DNA of 43,365 bases from JAWCLZ01 sp038850275. GTDB taxonomy: Archaea; Halobacteriota; JAWCLZ01. A model generated the notes under the pieces. It had not been told where the DNA came from and made no database searches. It saw only the letters and a list, made by a program, of their open reading frames with translations. Each line of letters begins with the position of its first letter. The first letter of the stretch is position 1. A program made the translations under genes and the position numbers. Shown here piece after piece: positions 24,119 to 32,074 of this stretch. The stretch covers positions 1 through 43,365 of the forward strand of contig JAWCLZ010000011.1 in assembly GCA_038850275.1 (NCBI GenBank). The letters run 5' to 3'.

Positions 24119-25354
24119 ATGAAAATTTGGATACTAAAGAGCAAAGAGTTTAAAGAACATCTACGCGACCCACTTTATAAGAATTCTTTTTATATCATGC
24201 TCACTTCTGTTTCTAGTGCTATTTTTGGTTTTTTCTTTTGGATGATTGCAGCTAAGCTTTATCCTAAGAGTGAAGTTGGAGTTGCCACTGCTTTAATTTC
24301 ATCTCTAAGTTTACTTGTTTTACTCACTAGATTTGGCTTCCCTCAATCTTTAATTAGATTTTTCCCTGAGATGGATAAGAACAAGGTTTTTTCTACAGCG
24401 GTTTTAATTACCACTCTCCCTGCTTTTTTACTTGGCTCATTCTTCCTCTTAAGCATTGATTTCTGGTCCCCAAGTCTAGCTATTGCTAGGGATTACGCAG
24501 CTATTTATCTAATTTTCCTCATTGTTAACTCAATTTCTTCTTTAACTGCAGTTTCATTCATTGCTCTAAGGAAAGCTGAATTTAATTTTATGCAAAATGT
24601 TTTAATGGGCTTTAAAATTGCCTTTTTACCCCTATTTGTTTTCCTAGGTGCGCTGGGTATTTTCATTTCAATTGGCTTGGCTTCTTTGCTCTCTCTTTCC
24701 CTCTCCTTGTTTTTTCTCATTAAATTTGGCTTGAGGTTCGCTGGCCTTAATATGGGGTTTTTGAATATTAGTTTTCACTTCTCAATTGGCAACTACATAG
24801 CTACGCTACTAGATAGCATGCCTAGTCTTGTTTTACCCATTTTAATTCTCAATATGCTTGGTGCTGAGGAAGCTGCTCATTATTACATTGCTTATGCAAT
24901 TGGCGTTTTTCTATTCATGATTCCAAGTGCTTTTAGCACTTCTCTATTTGTCGAAGGTAGCTATGGCGAGGCATTGAGGATTAAGACCTTGAAGGCTTTA
25001 TTCGCTATATTTTTATTACTCATCCCAGGGTTAATAGTGGTTTATTTCTTCGCTGGTTATTTACTTGATTTAATTGGAAGGGGTTATAGTGCTAGCTTGG
25101 ATTTACTTAGATTAATTGCATTTTCTAGTTTATTTGCAGTTCCCCGAAGTATTTATATTTCCATTAAAGAGGTACAGAGGGCTGTTAAAGCTCTGGTTAT
25201 AATTAGCCTTTTGCTTTCCTCGCTCTTGCTTAGCTTTAGCTATATTTTCATGTTTAAATTTGGAATAGTTGGTGTTGGATTTGCTTGGCTAATTAGCTAT
25301 GGATTTTGTGGATTATATGCAATTTTTAGAGCTTGGAGGGAAAAGTGGATTTAA
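24119..25354 (+). CDS. Polysaccharide flippase (Wzx/MATE-like, oligosaccharide exporter)
   Basis: The protein of about 411 residues has roughly twelve hydrophobic membrane segments, an N-terminal amphipathic helix and the MOP-superfamily pattern FFFWMIAAKLYPKSEVGVATALISS with later FPQSLIRFFPEMDK, typical of Wzx-type flippases that move lipid-linked oligosaccharides. ATG 24119 is preferred to GTG 24098 because GGAGA (24107-24111) lies seven bases before it. It probably serves surface glycosylation, like the glycosyltransferase and sugar genes at 33286-40188, but it is not adjacent to them. Confidence 0.85.
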   Translation: MKIWILKSKEFKEHLRDPLYKNSFYIMLTSVSSAIFGFFFWMIAAKLYPKSEVGVATALISSLSLLVLLTRFGFPQSLIRFFPEMDKNKVFSTAVLITTLPAFLLGSFFLLSIDFWSPSLAIARDYAAIYLIFLIVNSISSLTAVSFIALRKAEFNFMQNVLMGFKIAFLPLFVFLGALGIFISIGLASLLSLSLSLFFLIKFGLRFAGLNMGFLNISFHFSIGNYIATLLDSMPSLVLPILILNMLGAEEAAHYYIAYAIGVFLFMIPSAFSTSLFVEGSYGEALRIKTLKALFAIFLLLIPGLIVVYFFAGYLLDLIGRGYSASLDLLRLIAFSSLFAVPRSIYISIKEVQRAVKALVIISLLLSSLLLSFSYIFMFKFGIVGVGFAWLISYGFCGLYAIFRAWREKWI

Positions 25355-25358
25355 ATAT

Positions 25359-25405
25359 TTGACTCTTTCTATCAGGGTAAAAACATTTAATATTAAATGA
25401 GTCAA
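25359..25405. other. Inverted repeat with internal palindrome after the flippase gene
   Basis: TTGACTC (25359-25365) and GAGTCAA (25399-25405) pair around 33 bases that include the palindrome ATTTAATATTAAAT (25385-25398). It follows the flippase stop and precedes the zinc-ribbon gene, so it may be a terminator for the former or an operator for the latter. Confidence 0.35.
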
Positions 25406-25433
25406 TGATGTAAAAGAGGTTATAGGGGGATTT

Positions 25434-25604
25434 ATGACTCCTGAAATTATTTTCAAATCATTGGATAGTGCTGTATTAATGAGAAGATGCGTGAGATGTG
25501 GGGGAGAGCTTAAGATTCAACGTATGGGAATTAATGTATTCCATCGCTGTGTTCGATGCAAAGCATTGACCACTATTTATATTTAGATTTTTTTAAATTT
25601 TTGA
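25434..25604 (+). CDS. Small zinc-ribbon protein, 56 residues
   Basis: ATG 25434, preceded by GGGGGA at 25425-25430, opens a 56-codon frame ending in TGA at 25602-25604. Two CxxC pairs (RRCVRCGGEL with Cys19/22, and HRCVRCKS with Cys39/42) make a zinc ribbon with sixteen residues between them. Such mini-proteins bind nucleic acid or partner proteins; the exact role is unknown. Its end lies four bases from the end of the convergent SpoVG gene. Confidence 0.7.
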
Positions 25605-25608
25605 GAGC

Positions 25609-25890
25609 TTAGTGATTTTGATTTTCTGCAGTTTTTTCTCCTCGATATGCATTTAGCACAGCCTCTATTAATCTATCCCTCGCCTCTTTAGTTATGGGGT
25701 GGAAGATATCTCTATATTCCCCTGCGGCATCTTTTTGTCTTGGCATTGCAACCCAGAGTCCTTTTTCATTCTCCATGACCTTGATACCGTGAACTGCAAA
25801 TTCATTGCCTATGGTTGCATTGACATATGCCCTAAGTGCTCTATTCTCGCTCCGAACTCTATAAACTTTCACGTTAATTTCAATTGGCAT
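25609..25890 (-). CDS. spoVG: SpoVG family protein
   Basis: SpoVG is a small nucleic-acid-binding regulator best known in Firmicutes and spirochaetes. The 93-residue protein matches along its length: NVKVYRVRSENRALRAYVNATIGNEFAVHGIKVMENEKGLWVAMPRQKDAAGEYRDIFHPIT in sections (core motifs FAVHGIKV, GLWVAMPRQ and GEYRDIFHPI), then a C-terminal helix EARDRLIEAVLNAY. Bacterial SpoVG has FVVHDIKV, GLFIAMPSRK and GEFRDIAHPI. In an archaeon this is uncommon and suggests transfer. It is monocistronic, convergent with the zinc-ribbon gene. Confidence 0.88.
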   Translation of the reverse strand: MPIEINVKVYRVRSENRALRAYVNATIGNEFAVHGIKVMENEKGLWVAMPRQKDAAGEYRDIFHPITKEARDRLIEAVLNAYRGEKTAENQNH

Positions 25891-26023
25891 TAATCGAAAA
25901 TCATAGTTGACAATGATAAATGTTTTGGCTGATGAAGAAAATAAATGAAGAAAATAAAAAGAGGGGTTGGATTTTTTAATGGTAACAAGGATTATTAAAT
26001 AGAAGTCGCATGGTAAATTGAGA

Positions 26024-26530
26024 ATGGAATTGAAGGATTTAAAGGAGCCTTATAAAACTTTGTTGGAGAAGCTAGTTGAGGCTTTGAAAAAGAGATATGG
26101 AGATAGATTCATTTCCCTAGTTATCTTTGGATCTATAGCTAGAGGGGAGATGAGGAGGGATAGCGATGTGGATTTGCTTTTAATCATAGACTCCATCTCA
26201 AAGCCGAGGCTTGAGAGGCAGGGTGAATTTATGGAGGTGGAGGGGGAGATTGAGGATTATTTAAATGTACTTTTAGCTGAGGGCTACTGCATTGATTTCT
26301 CTCCTATAATTAAAACCCCTGAGGAAGCAATGAGGATCTCCCCGCTTTATTTAGATATGGTTGAGGATGCAGTGATTTTATATGATAGAGATGGTTTTTT
26401 TAAGAATATTTTAGAGAGGTTGAGGAGTAGACTTAGGGAACTTGGGTCTAAGAGGATTGAGTTGGGTAAGCGGTGGTATTGGGTTTTAAAGCCTGATTAT
26501 CGCTTTGGGGAGGTGATTGAGATTGAATAA
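26024..26530 (+). CDS. MNT-type nucleotidyltransferase (HEPN/MNT system)
   Basis: Minimal nucleotidyltransferases pair with HEPN RNases, typically adenylylating and thereby neutralising them. The 168-residue protein has the pol-beta signature GSIARGEMRRDSDVDLLL: Gly36-Ser37 and the metal-binding Asp48 and Asp50. A longer helical C-terminus follows the core. ATG 26024 is chosen over TTG 26018; neither has a strong Shine-Dalgarno. Its stop overlaps the start of the HEPN gene by eight bases. Confidence 0.88.
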   Translation: MELKDLKEPYKTLLEKLVEALKKRYGDRFISLVIFGSIARGEMRRDSDVDLLLIIDSISKPRLERQGEFMEVEGEIEDYLNVLLAEGYCIDFSPIIKTPEEAMRISPLYLDMVEDAVILYDRDGFFKNILERLRSRLRELGSKRIELGKRWYWVLKPDYRFGEVIEIE

Positions 26531-26954
26531 TATTGAAATGGCGAGGTCTTATTTAAGGCAAGCTGAGGAGAGGTTGAAACACGCTAGAGAGGCTTTGAAT
26601 AATAACTATGCTTATGTTATTAGGCAGAGTCAAGAGGGTGTTGAGCTTGCGCTTAAAGCTTCACTTAGGATTGTGGGAATTGAACCTCCTAAGTTCCACG
26701 ATGTTGGACCTATACTGAGGAGGAATGCAGATATGTTTCCAGAGTGGTTTAGAATGGAAATAGATAGAATGGCATCTATCTCAAGGACTCTTAGGAGGGA
26801 GAGGGAGGCTAGTATGTATGGGGATGAGGAGTTAGCTTTACCTCCAGATGAACTTTATACTTCTGAGGATGCTAGAAGTGCTCTTGAGGGCTGCTCATAT
26901 ATTTTTTCCAATGTAAAAAAATTATTTGATGAAGTCAAAGTGGGTGGAAATTAA
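26523..26954 (+). CDS. HEPN domain protein (putative toxin partner of MNT)
   Basis: The 143-residue, mostly helical protein fits HEPN (COG1895/COG2250-like). It begins with the four-helix pattern ARSYLRQAEERLKHAREAL and AYVIRQSQEGVELALKA and carries RREREASMYGDEE at residues 91-103, corresponding to the Arg-(x)-Tyr/His catalytic region. TTG 26523 is chosen because GGAGGTGA at 26509-26516 is correctly spaced for it and too close to TTG 26517. Together with the preceding gene it forms a toxin-antitoxin-like module. Confidence 0.85.
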   Translation: MNNIEMARSYLRQAEERLKHAREALNNNYAYVIRQSQEGVELALKASLRIVGIEPPKFHDVGPILRRNADMFPEWFRMEIDRMASISRTLRREREASMYGDEELALPPDELYTSEDARSALEGCSYIFSNVKKLFDEVKVGGN

Positions 26955-27178
26955 AATACGGGCTTTCCAGATGGCGCTAGGGTCCTTCTTTTGAAGATGA
27001 AAAATACCTTTTGAACTCTATGATGAAAAAAAATAATACGAGAGAAATTTTAAATAAAGCTGAGAGGTTCTTAAAAGAATTAAAGAATTTTAGCCCTGTA
27101 AAATTATTCTCTTCCGGCTTTAGAGCAAGGGAGATTGGTTGGAATTTGAAAGAAGAAAGAATGAACTTAGCATTATAG
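26955..27178 (+). pseudogene. Decayed MNT/HEPN-like remnant
   Basis: Directly after the intact pair, a short frame from ATGATG 27020 to TAG 27178 reads REILNKAERFLKELKNF and VKLFSSGFRAREIGW, a degraded form of the MNT core VKLFLFGSRARGEIGW. It lacks the Asp-x-Asp that should follow. The stretch just upstream gives FPDGAR and, in another frame, GPSFEDEKYLL, resembling the C-terminus of HEPN proteins. No intact product is expected. Confidence 0.5.
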
Positions 27179-27676
27179 GAAGAGCAGCAAGAAGGAAAAA
27201 CAATTGAGTAATCCTAGAGGCTGTCTTATTTTAATATTTGAGAGCTATTTTAATGCCCTCTTGCTGTATTCCTAATTTAAAGTATCACTCTAAACTCAAC
27301 AGGCAGCCAGACCTAAGGTAAATAGCTAGGAAAACTAACGTGCTTGCGATTCCAAAGCTAGAAGCTCAAAACTCTTACCATAAACAAGAGTGGAAAAAAC
27401 AGATATAAAATGGCACGCCACCTTGCTTATCTAGGAATAAATGTGGTTAAATGGAAAGCACTGAAATAGAGAGTAAAGAGGAAAACATCTAGATCTGGAA
27501 ATAAAGCAAGGGGGCTTAGCATGAGCACTCAATTGTCCTTTAAATCAATGCTATAGAGCAAGATCAAACGGAGGAATACGTGGGTCTTTAAAAGCATTTG
27601 AATAATTTAAAACTATCGATTCAAAGTGGAAAAATTTAGAAAATAAAAAGTATTCTCAACTATATAAAGGGGTAAA
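27179..27676. other. Non-coding or decayed region
   Basis: About 500 bases with no intact gene. It contains an imperfect inverted repeat (CAGCAAGAAGG 27185-27195 with CCCTCTTGCTG 27256-27266, 10 of 11 pairing). Short plus-strand pieces around 27340-27470 look like broken coding sequence in different frames (for example MARHLAYLGINVVKWK), but I cannot assign a family. Confidence 0.4.
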
Positions 27677-28117
27677 ATGAGTTGGGAATCGAGTAAATTG
27701 AATAAAATCCTCACCATAATTTTACTCATAGCACTCCTAGGGTGTATAGCAGCTACGATATATATCATAATTACCCCTAAAATTGGAGAGAGATTCACAG
27801 AATTTTATATATTAGGTGAGAAGGGAAAAGCAGCTGACTATCCCACTTCCCTAAAAATTAATGAAACTGGGAGGGTGATAGTAGGCATAGTTAATCATGA
27901 ATATTGCAATGTTAATTACACCTTAATATTAAGCATCGATGGAGAGGAAATATCGAGGAGAGAAATAAAATTAGATCATAATCAAACTTGGATGGAATTA
28001 ATTGAATTTCAAATTCAAGAAAGTGGGAGGAAAAAACTAGAATTCCTACTATATAGAGAATATAACTACACCGCTCCCTATAGAAATTTACATCTCTGGA
28101 TAAATGTAAGTAGTTGA
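27677..28117 (+). CDS. DUF1616 domain membrane protein
   Basis: One N-terminal membrane segment (ILTIILLIALLGCIAATIYIII, about residues 13-34) is followed by an extracytoplasmic DUF1616 domain: FTEFYILGEKGKAADYPTSLKINETGRVIVGIVNHEY in sections, then KLEFLLYREYNYTAPYRNLHLWINV, the diagnostic ends. DUF1616 proteins are archaeal surface-associated and of unknown function. AAGGGGT precedes ATG 27677. Its stop overlaps the next gene. Confidence 0.85.
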   Translation: MSWESSKLNKILTIILLIALLGCIAATIYIIITPKIGERFTEFYILGEKGKAADYPTSLKINETGRVIVGIVNHEYCNVNYTLILSIDGEEISRREIKLDHNQTWMELIEFQIQESGRKKLEFLLYREYNYTAPYRNLHLWINVSS

Positions 28118-28938
28118 AAAATATGAGTTTAAAGATATTGCTTAAGCCAAATGCAATAAGCCTTCCCCTATATGCAATTTTCTTAGCTGAGGCATTTTTC
28201 TATTGCAAGCAGCTCTGGCTAGGCCTAAGCTTGCATGTGATTAATTTAATCTCAATAGTTGCACTTACAATTCTATATAAATATATAAAAAATAAAAGTA
28301 AAAATATAGATATAAATGGCTGGGGTTTAAACTATCTTCAGATAATCATGCTAATACCACTCCTGCGAATAATAAACACCTCGATGCCAGTTTTCTTCCC
28401 CCTAACAATATACTGGTTTCCATTGATCTATACCCCCATGCTACTACCAATTTATCTAGCAGCTAAAAACCAAGGCTACACCTTAGAGCAAATTGGAATA
28501 AAAATAATTGATAAAAAAATAATAATAGTCCACTTAGTAGTTGGCTTTTTAACTGGGGTAATTCTAAGCTGCCTTGAATATATGATCCTCAAACCAGAGA
28601 GTTTAATAGAGGACTTGAGCTCTGGCAATCTCTTGAAGATAACCCTCATAATGTTCCTATCCATAGGCTTGGTTGAGGAATTAATATTCAGATCCCTATT
28701 GCAAACCAAGCTAGAGGAACTCTTCAATAAAAACTATGGATTATTAATCACGAGTTTAATATTCGGAGCAATGCACTCAGGCTACAGCTTGCCATTGGAA
28801 GTTATCTTCGCTGCTTCAGCTGGATTATTAATAGGCTATCTCTTCCAGAGAAGTAGAAGCCTTATCTTAATCACCACCATACATGGAACAATCAATGTAT
28901 TCCTATTCGCAGTACTACCACAAATAAGAATTTTTTAG
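28114..28938 (+). CDS. CPBP family intramembrane metalloprotease (CAAX protease-like)
   Basis: The 274-residue membrane protein has six to eight hydrophobic segments and all three CPBP motifs: EELIFR (EExxxR), FGAMH (FxxxH) and HGTIN (HxxxN). Archaeal members are putative intramembrane proteases of unknown substrate. It may start at TTG 28114, overlapping the DUF1616 stop, or at ATG 28123; no Shine-Dalgarno decides. The context of DUF1616 and sorting-signal surface proteins makes a role in membrane-protein maturation worth considering, without direct evidence. Confidence 0.85.
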   Translation: MKNMSLKILLKPNAISLPLYAIFLAEAFFYCKQLWLGLSLHVINLISIVALTILYKYIKNKSKNIDINGWGLNYLQIIMLIPLLRIINTSMPVFFPLTIYWFPLIYTPMLLPIYLAAKNQGYTLEQIGIKIIDKKIIIVHLVVGFLTGVILSCLEYMILKPESLIEDLSSGNLLKITLIMFLSIGLVEELIFRSLLQTKLEELFNKNYGLLITSLIFGAMHSGYSLPLEVIFAASAGLLIGYLFQRSRSLILITTIHGTINVFLFAVLPQIRIF

Positions 28939-28966
28939 CCTAGGATTTAAAATTTAAATTTTTTTA
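28939..28966. terminator. AT-rich spacer between convergent genes (possible terminator)
   Basis: The 28-base gap between the CPBP gene and the PGF-CTERM gene holds a run of seven T (28958-28964) on the plus strand next to A-tracts, compatible with an archaeal T-stretch terminator serving both directions. Confidence 0.35.
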
Positions 28967-30748
28967 TTAGATTTTCCACCTTGCTAATGCAACGAGCACT
29001 ATTAAAGCAATTATTGCTTCAAAGCCAGGAGCAGGAGTTGGAGTAATGGTAGGAGTTATGAAAGGAGTTGGAGTAATAGTGGGAGTAGGAGTGGGCGTTA
29101 TAACTGGAGTGGGGGTTGGAGTTGGAGTAACTGGTAAAGTTGAAATAGCATATATGGAGAAACTAGTGGAAGTGGCTTCATAACTTATAAATCCATCTCT
29201 ACCAATAATCCTCGTGGGCAATTGTATCCAATTTCCATCTCTATAGACATAGAGAGCAATATCATTCTCATTAATCCCCTGACTAGCTAGCCAAGCTCTA
29301 TCCACGTGGAATTTAATGATAACACTACTATAGAAACTCGAGGGCAAGCCAATGTAGATATTGAGATAACTATAAACCCTACCAGGCGCTGGAGGCACAC
29401 CAGTTGGAGCACCTGAGATTTTTTGCACAGTAACTGAGAATTCCTTAACACTTTGAAGCAAGCCAAAGCCAAGCTCAGTAACAGATAGATTGGGATAGGT
29501 AACATTTACAGTGTAATCCCTCCCAGCAATTCCATAGTCAATATACCTAGTTATAGAGATCTCAATGGTAACCCCAGGTAGAGATGGAGGAGCACCCCCT
29601 ACACCACCACCCCCACCTGGAGCTGGAGGTGCAGCAGTAGGAGTTGGAGCCGCTAGGGTTATATTCTGTTGAGCAAAGGCAACTAATCTATTACCACCAC
29701 TCTGCCAGACACCAACCATGAGAATATATCTACCTGGATTTAATCCATCAGTGTTTAAGGATAGAGTTTTAGAGGTATCAGTAGTTGGATCTGAATAACT
29801 CGCGGCTCCATTGTTAGCTCCAATTATCCCCTCAGCTATGCTCTTCACCTTACCAGCGTTAACATAGTTCAAACCAGTACCAACGATCTTAAGTCCCTCA
29901 ACTAAAAACTCACCATCCGCGGTTAAATTAGTCCCAGCTCTAGTGCCATTGCAGCGTAGCTTAACCACTGCATTATATGCTTGCTCGTGGATAATTATAG
30001 CTCCATATCTATAAGAGCCTGGTGATGCGCTTTGAAGTGCAATTGTAGCACTAATGCTATCCCCAATAGTTGCACTACTTGGAGCAGTTAAAGTTGAGCT
30101 ATATTCAAGTACTTCAATGCCAGTGGCAGATAGAATGGTTAAATTATTATTGCTTTCATTCAACTTGACAATGGCAATATAATCACCAGCGTCTAACTCT
30201 ATGGAGAAGATCTTAAGATCTCCAGTTGAATTTAAACTTTGATTTAAATTATTTGCAATTGAGTTATTAAGTAAATTTCTAAATGGAGTGGTATTTCCAT
30301 CTATGGCTTGCTGAAGTACATCTCTAAGCTCCAATGGAGAAGTCTTAATTATATATGCATCTATATTTTTACCTGCAAAGCTTGTATCACCATAGAAAGT
30401 TGCATTAACAAGCTTACTCCCACTTTTATTTATATATAGAGTGTGTTTCTTAAGGGGATATTTAATTGAAAAATCCTCATATGCCGAGAGCGTTGTATTT
30501 ATTGTAATAGTCTTACCCAAATGGGTATGTATGGTGTTATTAACTCCATTGTATATAAAGGTAAGCTCAGGTATCTCAATTTCAATTCCACCATTGAGCA
30601 CTATCCAATTGCCTTCCTCAAGATTTGATGAGTGATTGGCAAAGGTTATATTCTCCCCATCGATTTTAACCCAAACTAGATATTCAGCACTTGCAGTGGA
30701 AGCAATTGCTATGATGATGAAAAAAGTTATAATTAGCACTCTCCTCAT
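28967..30748 (-). CDS. PGF-CTERM surface protein with PGF-pre-PGF-like domain
   Basis: The 593-residue secreted protein has a signal peptide (RRVLIITFFIIIAIASTASA, cleavage after ASA) and an N-terminal part full of N-glycosylation sequons (NTT, NKS, NNS, NQS). Then come an Ig-like region, a Gly-rich spacer (GGGGGVGG) and a domain of the PGF-pre-PGF type (VDRAWLASQGINENDIALYVYRDGNWIQLPT, in sections). A Thr/Pro linker (TPTPTP repeats) leads to the C-terminal sorting tail PGFEAIIALIVLVALARWKI, the archaeosortase A substrate type. Such proteins are lipid-anchored at the S-layer. GGGGGTTAT precedes the ATG. Confidence 0.9.
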   Translation of the reverse strand: MRRVLIITFFIIIAIASTASAEYLVWVKIDGENITFANHSSNLEEGNWIVLNGGIEIEIPELTFIYNGVNNTIHTHLGKTITINTTLSAYEDFSIKYPLKKHTLYINKSGSKLVNATFYGDTSFAGKNIDAYIIKTSPLELRDVLQQAIDGNTTPFRNLLNNSIANNLNQSLNSTGDLKIFSIELDAGDYIAIVKLNESNNNLTILSATGIEVLEYSSTLTAPSSATIGDSISATIALQSASPGSYRYGAIIIHEQAYNAVVKLRCNGTRAGTNLTADGEFLVEGLKIVGTGLNYVNAGKVKSIAEGIIGANNGAASYSDPTTDTSKTLSLNTDGLNPGRYILMVGVWQSGGNRLVAFAQQNITLAAPTPTAAPPAPGGGGGVGGAPPSLPGVTIEISITRYIDYGIAGRDYTVNVTYPNLSVTELGFGLLQSVKEFSVTVQKISGAPTGVPPAPGRVYSYLNIYIGLPSSFYSSVIIKFHVDRAWLASQGINENDIALYVYRDGNWIQLPTRIIGRDGFISYEATSTSFSIYAISTLPVTPTPTPTPVITPTPTPTITPTPFITPTITPTPAPGFEAIIALIVLVALARWKI

Positions 30749-30796
30749 ATAACCCCCGTTAATTACAATTTTGGTATGCTCTTGAGAAATTTATAG

Positions 30797-31648
30797 TTAT
30801 CGCTTTTTAATTAAAAAAGCAAATGCAAATAAAGCTAGAAAAACCTCAAAACCATTAATAGCAGAAGGAGAAGTTGAAGTTATAGGAGTTTGGGATTCAA
30901 CGAGAGGAGGGGGAGAAGGAGATGGAGAATGAAGGGGAGATGGGGATAGAAATGGAGTAGGAGTAATTTGATTGGGAGTAGAAGTGGGGGTAGAAGTGGG
31001 AGTAGGGGTAGGGGTTGGTGTCATAGTTATCCAAATTCCATTTGAGATAGGCGTAGGTGTGAGAGTGGGAGTTGGTCTCTCGCTCAATATAATTGTTCTC
31101 TCAACATCACCTGCTTTTAAAGTGAATAAACCAGGTGGCACGCCATTGGTTAAAACATTTAACTCAAAATTGCCCTCATTATCCGCCACTACTGGTTTAG
31201 AGGCAATTATATCTAATTCAACAACTATAGCTCCATCAGCTGCATCTCCATAGATCTTGATATCATAAGTGCCCTCAGGTACATTGCTCTGACTAACAAT
31301 TGCTGTACCATTAACAGCATCACTTCCCTTGGTGATCCAAATTAAGAACTTAACTGATACCTGAAGATTCTTAGTATTCCTAGCAATCACTGTGAAACTA
31401 TTCTCCCCTGGTGGTATGTGAACACTATAAAGTCTATATACATATTTACCGCTTTCAACTCCAATGGTTTTCTTGAAATATGAGGAAATAGTTACTTTTT
31501 CACTTGGCTGAGCTTTACCTGAAATTGTTATAATATCCCCGCAGTATGGATTTGAAGGCGAGATATAGAGCTCAAGAACCATTGCCTCCCCAAGTGGCAA
31601 GAGTGATAGAAAGATAGCTATAGCTATAGCTAGACTTCTCATTTGCAT
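30797..31648 (-). CDS. Secreted protein with Pro/Thr/Ser linker and PGF-CTERM-like tail
   Basis: The 283-residue protein has an N-terminal signal peptide (MRSLAIAIAIFLSLLPLGEA) and beta-rich Ig-like repeats (SGKAQPSEKVTISSYF, AVNGTAIVSQSNVPEGTYDIKIYGDAADG). A linker of TPTPTP, TSTPTS and SPSPSPPP type follows, then the hydrophobic tail NGFEVFLALFAFAFLIKKR. The tail has NGF where the canonical signal has PGF, so it is either a variant archaeosortase substrate or simply membrane-anchored. It could start at ATG 31648 or at ATG 31642, two codons later. It is oriented like its neighbours and shares a leader motif with the next gene upstream. Confidence 0.8.
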   Translation of the reverse strand: MQMRSLAIAIAIFLSLLPLGEAMVLELYISPSNPYCGDIITISGKAQPSEKVTISSYFKKTIGVESGKYVYRLYSVHIPPGENSFTVIARNTKNLQVSVKFLIWITKGSDAVNGTAIVSQSNVPEGTYDIKIYGDAADGAIVVELDIIASKPVVADNEGNFELNVLTNGVPPGLFTLKAGDVERTIILSERPTPTLTPTPISNGIWITMTPTPTPTPTSTPTSTPNQITPTPFLSPSPLHSPSPSPPPLVESQTPITSTSPSAINGFEVFLALFAFAFLIKKR

Positions 31649-31658
31649 GCCAAATTAA
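31645..31658 (-). repeat. 14-base leader repeat at a start codon (copy 1)
   Basis: On the minus strand TTAATTTGGCATGC spans the ATG of the 30797-31648 gene. The same 14 bases span the ATG of the upstream gene (31944-31957). Confidence 0.6.
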
Positions 31659-31680
31659 ATTTCTAAAGAGAAAAACCTTA

Positions 31681-31947
31681 CTAATGAGCTAATATTTCCA
31701 TTACTTTGAATATCACAATCCCACTGAATGCAATTAAAAGAGGGAAGATAGAGGTATTCAATATATAATCCATTCCACGGTCATAGAACTCAGAAGCAGA
31801 TGCGATTTCCTTGATGGATAGTAATAAAATTAAAGCAGCGCTTGCGAGAACACCCCCAAATCCAAGGCCAACGGTGGAAGTCATAGAAATAATGCTAGTT
31901 GCAGCACTTACAGTAACCGTAGTTGTGGAAACAATCGTTGTTAGCAT
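31681..31947 (-). CDS. Small membrane protein with two hydrophobic segments
   Basis: The 88-residue protein has a Thr/Ser/Val-rich start (TTIVSTTTVTVSAATSIISM), then a hydrophobic segment GGVLASAALILLLSI, a short charged loop (KEIASASEFYDRG) and a second segment IFPLLIAFSGIVIFKVM. Threonine-rich mini membrane proteins of this pattern occur near archaeal surface genes, but I assign no function. A TATA-like CTATATATGG lies about 31 bases before ATG 31947, suggesting a very short leader. It heads the unit containing the two sorting-tail surface proteins. Confidence 0.65.
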   Translation of the reverse strand: MLTTIVSTTTVTVSAATSIISMTSTVGLGFGGVLASAALILLLSIKEIASASEFYDRGMDYILNTSIFPLLIAFSGIVIFKVMEILAH

Positions 31948-31957
31948 GCCAAATTAA
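31944..31957 (-). repeat. 14-base leader repeat at a start codon (copy 2)
   Basis: On the minus strand TTAATTTGGCATGC spans the ATG of the 88-aa gene, identical to copy 1 at 31645-31658. Confidence 0.6.
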
Positions 31958-32074
31958 TTACTTACTTATTTCCATATATAGATTTTGGTTGAATTTAGGG
32001 AAAATCATATAAAAAATGTAACTTGAAAGGGAAAAATATTAATTCAAAAGTTAAAATTTCAACTACGTGAAAAG

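Noticed and set aside
27400..27470. Possible small protein MARHLAYLGINVVKWKALK
   Set aside because: Only about 19 codons with no ribosome binding site and surrounding broken frames; more likely part of a decayed gene.
28967..29140. Tandem GGAGTA-type repeats as a CRISPR or minisatellite
   Set aside because: They encode the TPTPTP linker and lack the equal repeat/spacer pattern of CRISPR.
30960..31250. Plus-strand ORF rich in Gly-Val repeats
   Set aside because: It is the complement of the Thr/Pro linker of the surface protein; low-complexity shadow without a start signal.
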